A DNA stretch of 47,462 nt from contig NZ_JAIXTJ010000026.1 in the NCBI RefSeq assembly GCF_027483985.1, forward strand, positions 1 through 47,462, written 5' to 3'. The first letter of the stretch is position 1. Each line of letters begins with the position of its first letter. The stretch comes from Flavobacterium sp. (GTDB lineage Bacteria > Bacteroidota > Bacteroidia > Flavobacteriales > Flavobacteriaceae). The translations under genes and the position numbers were made by a program. This document shows positions 32,885 through 42,900 of the stretch, in pieces. Below the pieces are notes generated by a model, which searched no databases, was not told the DNA's origin, and was given only the letters and a program-made list of their open reading frames with translations.

Positions 32885-33313
32885 GACATAATCTTATTTT
32901 ATCCATTTATATTAACATTTTGAGTTATTAACATAGTTATTAACAAAATTAACAATAAATACCCTTGAAAAACAATAAGTTATAGCTAATTTCTTCCAAA
33001 AATTAAAAACACACCGTGATTAATTTTTCGAAAATATAGTGTTAGAATCCAAAAAAAAGGTCTGATTTTAAGAAATCGAAGTACTTTTTCATCTAAAAGG
33101 AACTTTCATTTTCCATTTAGCACACATCAAATTCATTTTCAAAATCCAGTCTCAAGTAGAAAAATAGTTGAGTTATTGAAAAACTGAACATTATGACAAA
33201 AAAACTTTATATAAAACATTTGTAAACCTTCTTTTTCGTAAATTTCATAATCTTTTCTAAAACTACTTTTTAATAAGAGTGGTTTTTTTACTTTTACGGA
33301 AACCTATTACAAA
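32885..33313. other. Gene-free region with orphan terminator
   Basis: The 464 bases between the outer-membrane protein start and aroQ hold no convincing gene. The longest plus-strand ATG frame noticed is 10 codons (near 33193). The region is A-rich and contains one plus-strand terminator-like hairpin at its right end. A non-coding RNA is possible, but no consensus promoter for one was found. Confidence 0.6.
33259..33289 (+). terminator. Orphan plus-strand terminator
   Basis: AAAACTACT (33259-33267) pairs with AGTGGTTTT (33278-33286) with one U-G pair, followed by a run of seven T residues ending at 33289. No plus-strand gene lies upstream within the window up to the outer-membrane protein, which is on the other strand. 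Confidence 0.6.
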
Positions 33314-33733
33314 ATGAAAATACTAATTATAAACGGACCCAACCTAAACTTACTCGGAAAACGCGAACCTGAAGTTTATGGTAGTACAACTTTTGAAACT
33401 TATTTTAATCAACTGCAAGAAAACTATCCTATGGTTTCATTAGAATATTACCAAAGTAATATTGAAGGTGAACTGATTTCAAAAATTCAAGAAGTTGGTT
33501 TTTCGTATGACGGAATTATTCTTAACGCAGCGGCATACACGCATACTTCAATAGGAATAGGCGACGCTATAAAAGCTATAACTACTCCAACTATTGAAGT
33601 TCATATTTCAAATACTTTTTCAAGAGAAACTTTTAGACATCAATCGTTTATCTCACCAAACGCTAAAGGTATTATTATAGGTTTTGGATTGAAGAGTTAT
33701 GAATTGGCTTTACAAAGTTTTTTATCCAATTAA
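33314..33733 (+). CDS. aroQ: 3-dehydroquinate dehydratase, type II
   Basis: 139 residues, slightly short of the usual 145-150. It carries NGPNLNLLGKREPEVYG with the catalytic tyrosine (Tyr22), GIILNAAAYTHTS with Asn71, and EVHISNTFSRETFRHQS with the catalytic His97. These are the type-II dehydroquinase motifs. The enzyme performs the third step of the shikimate pathway to aromatic amino acids. A TACTTTTA element just upstream may be its -7 box. It is a single-gene unit. Confidence 0.95.
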   Translation: MKILIINGPNLNLLGKREPEVYGSTTFETYFNQLQENYPMVSLEYYQSNIEGELISKIQEVGFSYDGIILNAAAYTHTSIGIGDAIKAITTPTIEVHISNTFSRETFRHQSFISPNAKGIIIGFGLKSYELALQSFLSN

Positions 33734-33859
33734 AATCTATTTTTTACAATGCAGATTTGAGAAATTTAAAAAATCTTAAAAATTCCTTTTGCAATTGATT
33801 TTTAGAATTCATACAACCTTTTCAAGTTAATAATCGTCTATACTTAAAACGCTATACCA

Positions 33860-36334
33860 ATGAAAAAAATTACTTCACTCCTATTATTATTGTTTTCTAT
33901 TTTAAGTTTCGCTCAAATTAAAGGTACTGTGACCGATGTCAGCGGAAAACCAATGGCTTTTGTAAACATTTATGTAAAAGACACCTACATTAGTACTACG
34001 TCTAACGATCAAGGAAAGTATGAATTGAACTTAAAAACAACAGGTTCGTATGTAATTTTATTTCAATATTTGGGTTATAAAACCGAAAAAAAAGTAGTTG
34101 AAGTTTCTAAAACTGCTCAAGTTGTGGATGTGACTTTGGTTGAAGAAGAAATAAAACTGAATGAGGTTGTAATTAACCCAAACAGTAATCCAGCCATTGA
34201 CATCATAAAAAATGCCATTGCAAAAAGAAAAGAAAATTCAAAATTAACCGAAAAATATAACGCCGATTTCTATTCAAGAGGAATTTTTAGAGTTAAAAAT
34301 CTTCCAAAAACGATACTAGGACAAAAATTAGATTTCTTTGATGAAGTAATTGATTCGACTAGAAGTGGTATTTTATATTTATCAGAAACCGTATCAAAAA
34401 TTACTTTTCAAAAACCCGACAAACTTAAGGAGGTGATTATTGCCTCTAAAGTAAGTGGTAATGACAACGGTTTTAGTTTTAATAATGCGGCACAAGCGAA
34501 CTTTGACTTCTACGAAAACTACCTTGACTTTGATGTAAAAGTAATTTCACCTATTGCCGACAACGCTTTTAATTATTACAAATACAAATTTGATGGTTCG
34601 TTTGCAGACGAAAACAATAAGGTCATCAACAAAATAAAGGTTACTCCAAAACGAAGTTCTGAACCTGCAATGGAAGGCTACCTATATATTGTAGATGAAT
34701 CCTATGCGATTTATGCGGTAGACCTTAGTATTAAAGGAAATCAAATGCAAAATCCAGCTTTGAATAAACTGACATTAAAACAAAATTACAGCTTTAATAC
34801 CAAAACTAAAATTTGGACAAAAAACACACAAACAATTGATTTTGAAGCCGGAATATTGGGAATAAACATTACTGGAACGTTCACGCACGTGTTTTCTAAT
34901 TTTGAGTTTCCAGAGAAATTTGAAAAGAAAACGTTTACTAACGAGGTTTTAAAATTTGAAGAAAACGCTAATAAAAAAGAAGATACCTTCTGGAACACCA
35001 TTCGTCCGGTGCCATTGACTACTGAAGAAAGTACTGATTATGTCAAAAAAGATGCGCTTCAAACCAAAAAGAAATCTGAAAAATATTTAGATTCTATCGA
35101 TGGAAAAAGAAATAAATTTAGATTTAGTGATATCATTACGGGTTACAGTTATTCGAATTCATTTAAAAAATGGTCATTGAATTATGATGGTCCGTTGCTT
35201 TCTACCTCATTTAACACCGTTCAAGGTTGGAAAACTCAAATTGGTTTTTCTTACAACAAAAGAGATGAAGAAAAAAGAAGTTTTACACGAATTAATACCC
35301 GATTAGACTATGGTTTTTCTGAAAATCAACTTCGCGCTACAGCTGGTTTTTATCATAAATTCAACAATACCAACGATAGTTATATTAGTTTGAATGGTGG
35401 TAGTTCAATAAACCAATTCAATGCAAGCAATCCGATTTCGAACATGATTAACACCGTTAGTACTTTGTTTTTCAAAAATAACTTTATGAAATTGTATGAA
35501 AAGAATTTTGTGGCTGCTACATTTGGTCGTGAAGTAGTCAATGGATTGAATCTAAACCTTGGATTAGAATATTCTGAAAGAAAACCACTATGGAATACTA
35601 CCGATCAAAGTGTGGTAAAATCATCGGATATTTATACTTCTAACAATCCGTTGGCGCCATTTGATTATGCTACTCCAGCATTTGAAAAATATAATTTAAT
35701 GAAAGCCTCAGTTACTACTCGAATTAAATTTGGTCAACAATATTGGACGCGACCTGATGGCAAATTCAATATTGGAAACGAAAAATATCCAGCATTATAT
35801 TTTAGTTATGAAAAAGGATTTTCGGCATCAGAAAAAAAATATGAATATGATTTCATTGCCGGAAGAGTAATGCACGATTTGTCATTGAGTAATAAAGGAG
35901 AATTAAAATTAAACCTTAAAGCCGGAAAATTTTTCAATGCCAATAACATTGCTTTCGTAGATTACAAACACTTTAACGGAAACCAAACGCATATAACTGG
36001 TGGCGATGGCTATACCAATCTTTTTAACAACTTACCTTATTATACGGCTAGTACTAATGACAGTTATTTAGAATTCCATACAGAATATAATGACAAAGGT
36101 TTTGTTATGAATAAAATTCCGTTGTTGAATAAATTAGGTTCACAATTGGTTTTAGGTTTCCATAACTTATCGGTTCCAGATAGAAAGCCTTATCAAGAAT
36201 TCTCGGTTGGATTAGACAATTTAGGATTTGGTAAAGTAAAAATATTTAGAGTAGATTACCTTCGCTCTTATCAAAATGGCTACCAAGGTGATGCCGTAAT
36301 TTTTGGATTAAAATTCCTAAATATTGTGGAATAA
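33860..36334 (+). CDS. DUF5686 outer-membrane protein with carboxypeptidase-like domain
   Basis: 824 residues with signal peptide (MKKITSLLLLLFSILSFAQ). A carboxypeptidase-regulatory-like domain (about 20-105, GTVTDVSGKPMAFVNIYVKDTY) is followed by NPAIDIIKNAIAKRKEN, the landmark opening of DUF5686, and then a long beta-rich part with many FSYNKRDE, LRATAGFYHKF type strands ending in IFGLKFLNIVE. There is no TonB plug, so this is not a standard TonB receptor but a barrel-like outer-membrane protein of unknown function, common in Bacteroidota. It ends at a hairpin with arms matching that beyond the TSUP gene. Confidence 0.85.
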   Translation: MKKITSLLLLLFSILSFAQIKGTVTDVSGKPMAFVNIYVKDTYISTTSNDQGKYELNLKTTGSYVILFQYLGYKTEKKVVEVSKTAQVVDVTLVEEEIKLNEVVINPNSNPAIDIIKNAIAKRKENSKLTEKYNADFYSRGIFRVKNLPKTILGQKLDFFDEVIDSTRSGILYLSETVSKITFQKPDKLKEVIIASKVSGNDNGFSFNNAAQANFDFYENYLDFDVKVISPIADNAFNYYKYKFDGSFADENNKVINKIKVTPKRSSEPAMEGYLYIVDESYAIYAVDLSIKGNQMQNPALNKLTLKQNYSFNTKTKIWTKNTQTIDFEAGILGINITGTFTHVFSNFEFPEKFEKKTFTNEVLKFEENANKKEDTFWNTIRPVPLTTEESTDYVKKDALQTKKKSEKYLDSIDGKRNKFRFSDIITGYSYSNSFKKWSLNYDGPLLSTSFNTVQGWKTQIGFSYNKRDEEKRSFTRINTRLDYGFSENQLRATAGFYHKFNNTNDSYISLNGGSSINQFNASNPISNMINTVSTLFFKNNFMKLYEKNFVAATFGREVVNGLNLNLGLEYSERKPLWNTTDQSVVKSSDIYTSNNPLAPFDYATPAFEKYNLMKASVTTRIKFGQQYWTRPDGKFNIGNEKYPALYFSYEKGFSASEKKYEYDFIAGRVMHDLSLSNKGELKLNLKAGKFFNANNIAFVDYKHFNGNQTHITGGDGYTNLFNNLPYYTASTNDSYLEFHTEYNDKGFVMNKIPLLNKLGSQLVLGFHNLSVPDRKPYQEFSVGLDNLGFGKVKIFRVDYLRSYQNGYQGDAVIFGLKFLNIVE

Positions 36335-36357
36335 AGAACGAACAAAAATAAAACTCC

Positions 36358-36405
36358 AAATTCCAAATTCCAAACTTATCACAGAAGTTTTGGAATTTGG
36401 AATTT
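36358..36405. terminator. Hairpin with 16-base arms, copy 1
   Basis: AAATTCCAAATTCCAA (36358-36373) pairs perfectly with TTGGAATTTGGAATTT (36390-36405). It ends both the DUF5686 gene and the convergent TSUP gene, whose stop codon lies at its edge. The arms recur in the hairpin at 37195-37244. Confidence 0.8.
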
Positions 36406-37172
36406 TACTTTATAAAAACATCATATCCAAATCTTATCAGTGTTCCAATCACAACAATTAAAAAGAAAATTCTAATGAATTGATTTCCTTTTTTGATAGC
36501 TAATTTTGCTCCCAAAAAACCACCAAGTGCATTACAGAAGGCCATCGGAATTGCAATGGCCCAAATGATTTTTCCTTTTAAAATAAATAAACAAATGGAT
36601 CCAAAATTAGTGGCTAAGTTGACCATTTTAGCATTAGCTGAAGCGTGAAGAAAATCAAAACCAAGTAGTGCTACGAAGCCTAACACAAGAAAACTTCCTG
36701 TACCAGGACCAATAAAACCATCGTAGAAACCAATAAAAATACTCATCAACACGCCATAAAAAAGCAATTTAGTATCGGATAAATTCTTCTCTTGTTGCGA
36801 TCCGAAATCCTTTTTCATAAAGGTATAAATGGCTATCAAAATCAAAACTATAAAAAGCAATGGCTTCATAAAATCATTACTAACCATCGTTAAAAGTGTT
36901 GAACCCAAAAAGGCCGAACCAAAAGCAACTACCGCCATTATTAACAGTAATTTCCAGTTCATATCTACTTTCTTCAAGTATTGTCTAGCTGCAAAAGATG
37001 TACCACTAAAAGCTGGAATTTTTAACGAACCCATGATGGATGAAACGGCATAATTAGGCAACAGAATTAAAGCCACAGGCGCTTGAATCAAACCGCCGCC
37101 GCCAACAATTGCATCGACAAATCCGGCGAAAAAGGAAGCAATACAAAGAAGTATGATTATATAGGTTTCCAT
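36405..37172 (-). CDS. TSUP (TauE/SafE) family permease
   Basis: 255 residues from METYIIILLCIASFFAGFVDA. A frame start at 37211 would lie inside the neighbouring hairpin, so the ATG at 37172 is preferred. About eight membrane segments are visible. The glycine-rich FVDAIVGGGGLIQAP near the start and DGFIGPGTGSFLVLGFV near residue 150 are the paired repeats of the TSUP family, exporters or importers of sulfur-containing anions or organic acids. Substrate is not determinable. It lies after murA, separated by a terminator hairpin. Confidence 0.88.
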   Translation of the reverse strand: METYIIILLCIASFFAGFVDAIVGGGGLIQAPVALILLPNYAVSSIMGSLKIPAFSGTSFAARQYLKKVDMNWKLLLIMAVVAFGSAFLGSTLLTMVSNDFMKPLLFIVLILIAIYTFMKKDFGSQQEKNLSDTKLLFYGVLMSIFIGFYDGFIGPGTGSFLVLGFVALLGFDFLHASANAKMVNLATNFGSICLFILKGKIIWAIAIPMAFCNALGGFLGAKLAIKKGNQFIRIFFLIVVIGTLIRFGYDVFIK

Positions 37173-37194
37173 AGATACAAAAAAATCCAAAAAA

Positions 37195-37244
37195 GAAATT
37201 CCAAATTCCAATACTATTACTTAAAGTTTGGAATTTGGAATTTC
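37195..37244. terminator. Hairpin with 17-base arms, copy 2
   Basis: GAAATTCCAAATTCCAA (37195-37211) pairs perfectly with TTGGAATTTGGAATTTC (37228-37244) across a 16-base loop. It ends murA. Sixteen arm bases are identical to those of the hairpin at 36358-36405, though the loops differ. Confidence 0.8.
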
Positions 37245-37264
37245 AAATATTGGGATTTATTAAA

Positions 37265-38575
37265 TTATACTCTTACAATATTAGCTCCAAGTGCTCTTAA
37301 TCTTTCGTCTATTCTTTCGTAACCTCTATCAATTTGCTCGATATTTTGAATAGTTGAAGTTCCTTTAGCAGAAAGTGCTGCAATTAATAAAGAAATTCCA
37401 GCTCTAATATCTGGTGAACTCATTACTGTAGCTTTTAATTGTGATTGGAAATTATGTCCCATAACCACAGCTCTATGCGGATCACATAACATAATTTTAG
37501 CACCCATATCAATCAACTTGTCAACGAAGAACAATCGACTTTCAAACATTTTTTGATGGATCAATACATCACCATTAGCTTGTGTGGCAACTACCAAAAC
37601 AATACTCAATAAATCAGGAGTAAAGCCTGGCCAAGGTGCATCTGCAATAGTCAAAATCGAACCATCAATATCCGTTCTAACTTCATATCCATTTTCGTGA
37701 GCAGGAATATAAATATCGTCACCTTTGCGTTCAAGGGTAATTCCAAGTTTTCTAAACACACTCGGAATAACACCTAAATTATCCCAAGAAACATTCTTGA
37801 TTGTTATTTCGCTTCTAGTCATAGCAGCAAGACCAATCCAAGAACCAATTTCGATCATATCAGGTAAAATTCTGTGCTCGCAACCGCCAAGTGATTCAAC
37901 ACCTTCAATAACTAATAAATTTGAACCAACACCTGTAATTTTTGCACCCATTGAGTTCAACATCTTACACAGTTGTTGTAAATATGGTTCGCATGCAGCA
38001 TTATATATTGTTGTTGTTCCTTCTGCCAAAACAGCTGCCATTACAATATTAGCCGTTCCAGTTACAGACGCTTCATCAAGTAACATATAAGCACCTTTTA
38101 ATCGTCCTTCGTTTTCAACACCATAAAAATGGTCTTCTCTCTCATAACGGAATTTGGCACCAAGGTTTATGAACCCTTCAAAGTGCGTATCTAATCTTCT
38201 TCTTCCTATTTTATCGCCACCTGGTTTTGGAATATATCCGCAGCCAAAACGTGCTAAAAGCGGACCAACAATCATAATGGAACCACGCAAACTTCCGCCT
38301 TCTTTCTTGAATGCTTCTGTTTTAAGGTAATCAACATTTACTTCATCAGCTTGAAAAGTATAATCGCCAGGACCATTTTTTTGAATTTTAACGCCTAAAT
38401 TTCCTAAAAGCGTAATCAATTTATTTACGTCAATAATATCAGGAATGTTTGTAACTCGTACTTTTTCTGATGTTAATAAAGCTGGACATAAAACTTGCAG
38501 TGCTTCATTTTTTGCTCCTTGTGGTGTAACATCACCTTTTAGTCTAATGCCTCCTTCAATTTGAAAAGTTCCCAT
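37265..38575 (-). CDS. murA: UDP-GlcNAc 1-carboxyvinyltransferase MurA (Asp variant)
   Basis: 436 residues, normal length. The N-terminal landmark GAKNEALQVLCPALL (20-34) is present, with the second domain also complete (RAGISLLIAALSAKGTSTI). It transfers enolpyruvate from PEP to UDP-GlcNAc, the first committed step of peptidoglycan synthesis. In the active-site loop, PGGDKIGRRRLDTHFEG aligns with the E. coli loop PGGCTIGARPVD, placing Asp121 (codon 38213-38215) where the fosfomycin-reactive Cys115 normally is. It lies downstream of DUF493 and DUF4290, likely one operon. Confidence 0.95.
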   Translation of the reverse strand: MGTFQIEGGIRLKGDVTPQGAKNEALQVLCPALLTSEKVRVTNIPDIIDVNKLITLLGNLGVKIQKNGPGDYTFQADEVNVDYLKTEAFKKEGGSLRGSIMIVGPLLARFGCGYIPKPGGDKIGRRRLDTHFEGFINLGAKFRYEREDHFYGVENEGRLKGAYMLLDEASVTGTANIVMAAVLAEGTTTIYNAACEPYLQQLCKMLNSMGAKITGVGSNLLVIEGVESLGGCEHRILPDMIEIGSWIGLAAMTRSEITIKNVSWDNLGVIPSVFRKLGITLERKGDDIYIPAHENGYEVRTDIDGSILTIADAPWPGFTPDLLSIVLVVATQANGDVLIHQKMFESRLFFVDKLIDMGAKIMLCDPHRAVVMGHNFQSQLKATVMSSPDIRAGISLLIAALSAKGTSTIQNIEQIDRGYERIDERLRALGANIVRV

Positions 38576-38584
38576 AGTTTATCA

Positions 38585-38652
38585 GTTTCGGGTTAAAAAG
38601 TTTCGGGTTTCGGGTTTCAAAAAACTCGCAACTCGCAACTCCTAACTCGCAA
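38585..38652. repeat. Short-word repeat spacer upstream of murA
   Basis: The 77-base gap holds repeated words: GTTTCGGGTT three or four times, then ACTCGCA three times with small variation. It contains no gene. The GTTGCGAG word (on the minus strand) also occurs in the spacer near 7750. Confidence 0.6.
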
Positions 38653-39375
38653 TTATTTTGGATTATTGTTATTTTTTATGAAAGGTTTTTTACCATTATT
38701 TGGTTTTTTGAAACCTTGAATTTTTAAGTTTTTTTGTTGCATTTGCGTTTTGTTAGAAATCTTTTTGTTGGTTCTAATCAAATCGGTTGTGGTAGAAAGC
38801 TCTTCTTCACTCTGTGTTAAATTGATTCTTCCGTCAGAAAGCTCTAGTAAATGTTCGAATATTACTTCATCAGTTACGGTGTCTTTGTTCCAACTCAAAT
38901 ACGATTTCTTCATGTGATTGGCAATGACTTTTACCAAGGCACTTTTCATTTCTCCTTCTTCCCATTTGTTGGCAACTTCAATCATGTATTTGATATTGTT
39001 TCCATAAAATCGGTATTTCGGATTCTTTTGCGGATAAGCCAATCGCTCTGGTTTCAAGTTGATTACATCGCGAGTTGGTATTGGATAAGGTGAATCTACA
39101 TCCAATTTAAAATCAGACATAATAAAAATTTGATCCCACAATTTGTGCTGAAAATCAGGTACATCACGCAAATGCGGATTCAAACTTCCCATTACCTGAA
39201 TGATGTATTTTGCCGCTTTATTACGTTCGGTTTTATCCTCAATTGCAACCGCTAAGTCAATCAATTTTTGCAAATGACGACCATATTCTGGAATGATTAA
39301 ATGCGGACGCTCGGCATTATATTCAATATTGAATACCACATCGTTAGCATTTTCTTTTATATATTTTGGTACCAT
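38653..39375 (-). CDS. DUF4290 protein
   Basis: 240 residues, soluble. The opening VVFNIEYNAERPHLIIPEYGRHLQKLIDLAV and later HLRDVPDFQHKLWDQIFIMSDF are landmarks of DUF4290, a Bacteroidota family of unknown function. The C-terminal 40 residues are basic and low-complexity (KIQGFKKPNNGKKPFIKN), perhaps nucleic-acid binding. It sits one base after the DUF493 gene and 77 bases before murA on the same strand. Confidence 0.85.
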   Translation of the reverse strand: MVPKYIKENANDVVFNIEYNAERPHLIIPEYGRHLQKLIDLAVAIEDKTERNKAAKYIIQVMGSLNPHLRDVPDFQHKLWDQIFIMSDFKLDVDSPYPIPTRDVINLKPERLAYPQKNPKYRFYGNNIKYMIEVANKWEEGEMKSALVKVIANHMKKSYLSWNKDTVTDEVIFEHLLELSDGRINLTQSEEELSTTTDLIRTNKKISNKTQMQQKNLKIQGFKKPNNGKKPFIKNNNNPK

Positions 39376-39376
39376 A

Positions 39377-39661
39377 TTAAAATGAAATTATTCCTTCAAT
39401 CGAAGAAACTTCTATGTATTTCTCAACCACATCATTGGGCGATTCCATCATAACATTTACAGAAACACTTGTAAATTTTCCGGTTTTAGATTGATTAGTT
39501 TTTATTACTGCACCCATATTGTCAAAAGCATTTTCTAATTCTTCGACTTTTTTAGCATCGGTTGGCACAATAAATTTATAAAGATATTCCGTTGGCCAAG
39601 AAGAAGTATTTCCCAATTCTTCTTTCAACCTGATATAAAATTCCTCGGTCTTCTTATCCAT
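39377..39661 (-). CDS. DUF493 protein (YbeD-like)
   Basis: 94 residues. The sequence LNTSSWPTEYLYKFIVP-like opening (EELGNTSSWPTEYLYKFI), EELENAFDNMG and SVSVNVMMESPNDVVEKYIEV match the short ferredoxin-like DUF493 family, of which E. coli YbeD is a member. The fold resembles an ACT-like regulatory domain and the function is unknown. It starts the operon with DUF4290 and murA and has a clear TATATTTG promoter box. Confidence 0.85.
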   Translation of the reverse strand: MDKKTEEFYIRLKEELGNTSSWPTEYLYKFIVPTDAKKVEELENAFDNMGAVIKTNQSKTGKFTSVSVNVMMESPNDVVEKYIEVSSIEGIISF

Positions 39662-39681
39662 TCTTAAAATTAAAATAAAGG

Positions 39682-39689
39682 CAAATATA
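39682..39689 (-). promoter_or_regulatory. -7 box for the DUF493-DUF4290-murA operon
   Basis: Minus-strand TATATTTG matches TAnnTTTG, 21 bases before the ATG at 39661. No -33 match was seen. Confidence 0.5.
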
Positions 39690-39696
39690 CATTTTT

Positions 39697-39719
39697 GATA
39701 TTAGAAATAGGATATTAGA
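39697..39719. repeat. Short-word repeat near DUF493 promoter
   Basis: GATATTAGA occurs at 39697 and again 14 bases later, followed by CATTAGA. It lies upstream of the DUF493 promoter box and resembles the other word-repeat spacers in this window. Confidence 0.45.
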
Positions 39720-39900
39720 CATTAGATTTTTTTGGATTTATGCTGATGAATTTCAATGGCAAATGTTTATATCATTAATGGAAACCATTTTCTAACTTTT
39801 CTAATTAAAAGATCTTGCTTCAAATGAAATTTTTTGAAGTCTTAAAAAATTATTAGTAAAGTAATTCAAATAAGTTTGGATTCTAATATTTGAAAAACAA

Positions 39901-42900
39901 TTATCTAAAAACAAGGATCCAGCCACGCTTAGTTTCTCCAGTTTTTAATTGTGCAAAATAAAAATAAGTTGCATCAGGTAAGTCACCACCATTATTGTTT
40001 TGACCAAACCATTCATCTAAATAATTTGCTTTTTCATAGACCAACCTTCCCCAACGGCTGAAAATTTGCAAATTAAGCACCTCTAAACCTATCAAATCAA
40101 GTGAATCATTATAACCATCATTATTGGGCGTAATGCCATTAGGTATCTCACAAAAGGTAGTCTGAACATCAATAGATTGTGTAGCGGAACATCCGTTTGC
40201 ATCTGTAATAGTTGCATAATACAATCCTCTTTCTCCTCCTGTAATTTGAATAGGATTTCCGATAGCTGAAAATCCATTTGGCCCAGTCCAATTATAAGAA
40301 ACTGAAGATGTTTCAAAAGAGTTTTGAATTGGAGTTGCTGTCAAAACAAAATTTAAACTTAAACAAGCAGATTCAATAGCAAAATTTGGCAGTGGGTTTA
40401 CCAAAACGTTGACAGAAGAGGAGCCAGAAACACAACCATCTTGAATTACATTAACAGTATAGGTTCCACTCATTAAATTTGAAATAGAATTAATTGTTGG
40501 GTTTTGATCCGTTGAATAAAATCCATTTGGTCCAGTCCAATTATAGATGGTATTTGGAATAAGAGTAGCAAATAAATTTAAAGTATTAGAGTCACAAACA
40601 ATCGGGTCTACGGAAGCTAATGGTGTAGAAGGCAACGATTTAATTGTTATAGTAATTATAGCTTCATCAAAAGTATTGCACAATCCTATAACTTTATATT
40701 TGAAATTGTAAATACCCGAAGGTACATTGGTAGCATTCCAAATATTATTTGTAAGCATTCCACTTGATGAAATTTCTTGCCAAGTACCTCCTGTATCATA
40801 ACTTCCTAATATCAAAGAAAATAAATCTATGTTATTTGGATTTCCACAATAAGTAATTGCATTATTTTGTCCAGCATTTGGATTAAATGCATTTGTAGAA
40901 ATGGTGTAATCTAGAGTAAAATCAATGCATGAATTAGGATTACCGGTATAACGCACTCTTACATGATAAACTCCAACATCAGTAACAGAATTAAAAGTTG
41001 GAAATGCTAACGTATTGGTAGTACTCAATATAGTTGTTGTGGCATTGTCTTTCCACCATTCGTATTGAAAAATTGAAAAATTTGGTAGAGTTAATGAACC
41101 TGGTTGACCATTACAAAAATCTATAGGTGTTATTGCAAAATTAAAAGGTCGAGGCACTTCAAACAAACTATTTAAAATATTACCGCAAGCATCTTCAACT
41201 TGAAAATTGTAAACTGCAGCTGGCAAACCCAAAAACACACTCGAATTTCCATTTTGTAAATTAAAAGGTAAACCGTTTTTTTGAGTTATTCTATAAATTA
41301 AAGGCTGGATACCAACAGCATCAACAAAAACATCATAGGTTCCATTATTACATAAAAAAGAATACACATCATTAATTTTTGGTAAACCATCATAATCAAA
41401 TTCATATAAAACATTAGTACAATCCGCAGCAGAATAAAAGCTTGTTAGAATTCTAAAATGTCCTAAAAAAGCAAAGTTATAATTTGTTGTTTGATTTACT
41501 AACGGTATGGCATTAGCGACACTTAGCGTACCACCAAAATAAATAGTCCCGTTAACTGGATTAAACCATTGATTTGTAATAGGGTTGTACTGCTGAAGCC
41601 AATAGAGTTTAGGATTATTATTATTACTATTTGAAGTGTGGTTTAAATAAATATCAAAAGATCCACAATTTTCTATAACATCTATATTGGTATTTTGAAT
41701 ATAACCCACATTTGCATTAATGGTTTTAATTGAAGAATTTCCGCAAGTATCTGTAAAAGTAAAAACATAAGTTCCTAAAGGCACATCAACCAATTTGAAA
41801 AAACCAGAAGAAATAGAACTTGATAAATTTAATGGTAAGTTTGTTGTATATGAAGCTGGAGCTTGAGTTAAAATTGCTGTTTGTAAATTTACACCAGCAC
41901 TTAAAGTTGCTAAACCTGGAGTACATCCTACCAATGATCCTAGAAAGAAAAAACCATTATCAGCCGCCAAAATTATTTGCTGAACCCTAACGACACCACA
42001 TACATCAACAGTAGTAAATGTATAAGTTCCAGGTATTGAAGTAAATAACTCTAAATCTCCTGATGTATTAGGTATTACTGTGTAAGGTAAAGCATAAGGT
42101 ATTCCCAATGGACCATCAATCAACACTGCACTTAAAGCATTGTGAATAATAATATTATAATCATTACAAAATAAGTTTTGACGTGAAAGTATAGGGACAG
42201 TAGACGAGTATACTACAACATCATTCCTATTATATGTATTTCCGCAACCATCTATAACACTAACATCATATGTATAATATTGGTTTGGATATAAAATTAT
42301 ATCCTGAATAACTTGTAAGTTGTTACTTGATGTAATGGTATTATTATAAACAATTGGCGCACCACCACTTGGTGGATTTACTGATATTGTAATTTGTAAT
42401 GGATAAACTATAACGCTATTAGGTATATTTTGTATTGAAATGGATATTTTTGTTAAAGTACAATTTAATATATCAATAGTATTACTAACCCCAATTCCTA
42501 AATCAGCAGGAGTATTCAGAACTGTAAAAGTTTGTACAACTCCTTCGCCACAGGCATCAAATACTCTAACATTATACTGACCTGCAACCAATCCAGTAAA
42601 AACATTTGAAGGTTGCAAAGGTCTTACAATAGGTCCAGAAAAAATTTCATATGAAACAGCAGTACCTGTTAGAGTATTTACAGTAATCGAACCATCAGCA
42701 CCGCATATTTCATTGTTTCCACTCAAGCTATACGTTAATAATACAATTTGATTCACTATGGTTATATCTTGTTGTTGGCTGTTTGTTAAACTTCCTAACG
42801 ATTGGGTAGCCACTACTCTATAAGTTCCTGCAACTAAACCAGAAAAACTTGTAGTGTTTTGAACTGAAATTGGAGTGGTCAAATTAGGTAATTGGTAAAT

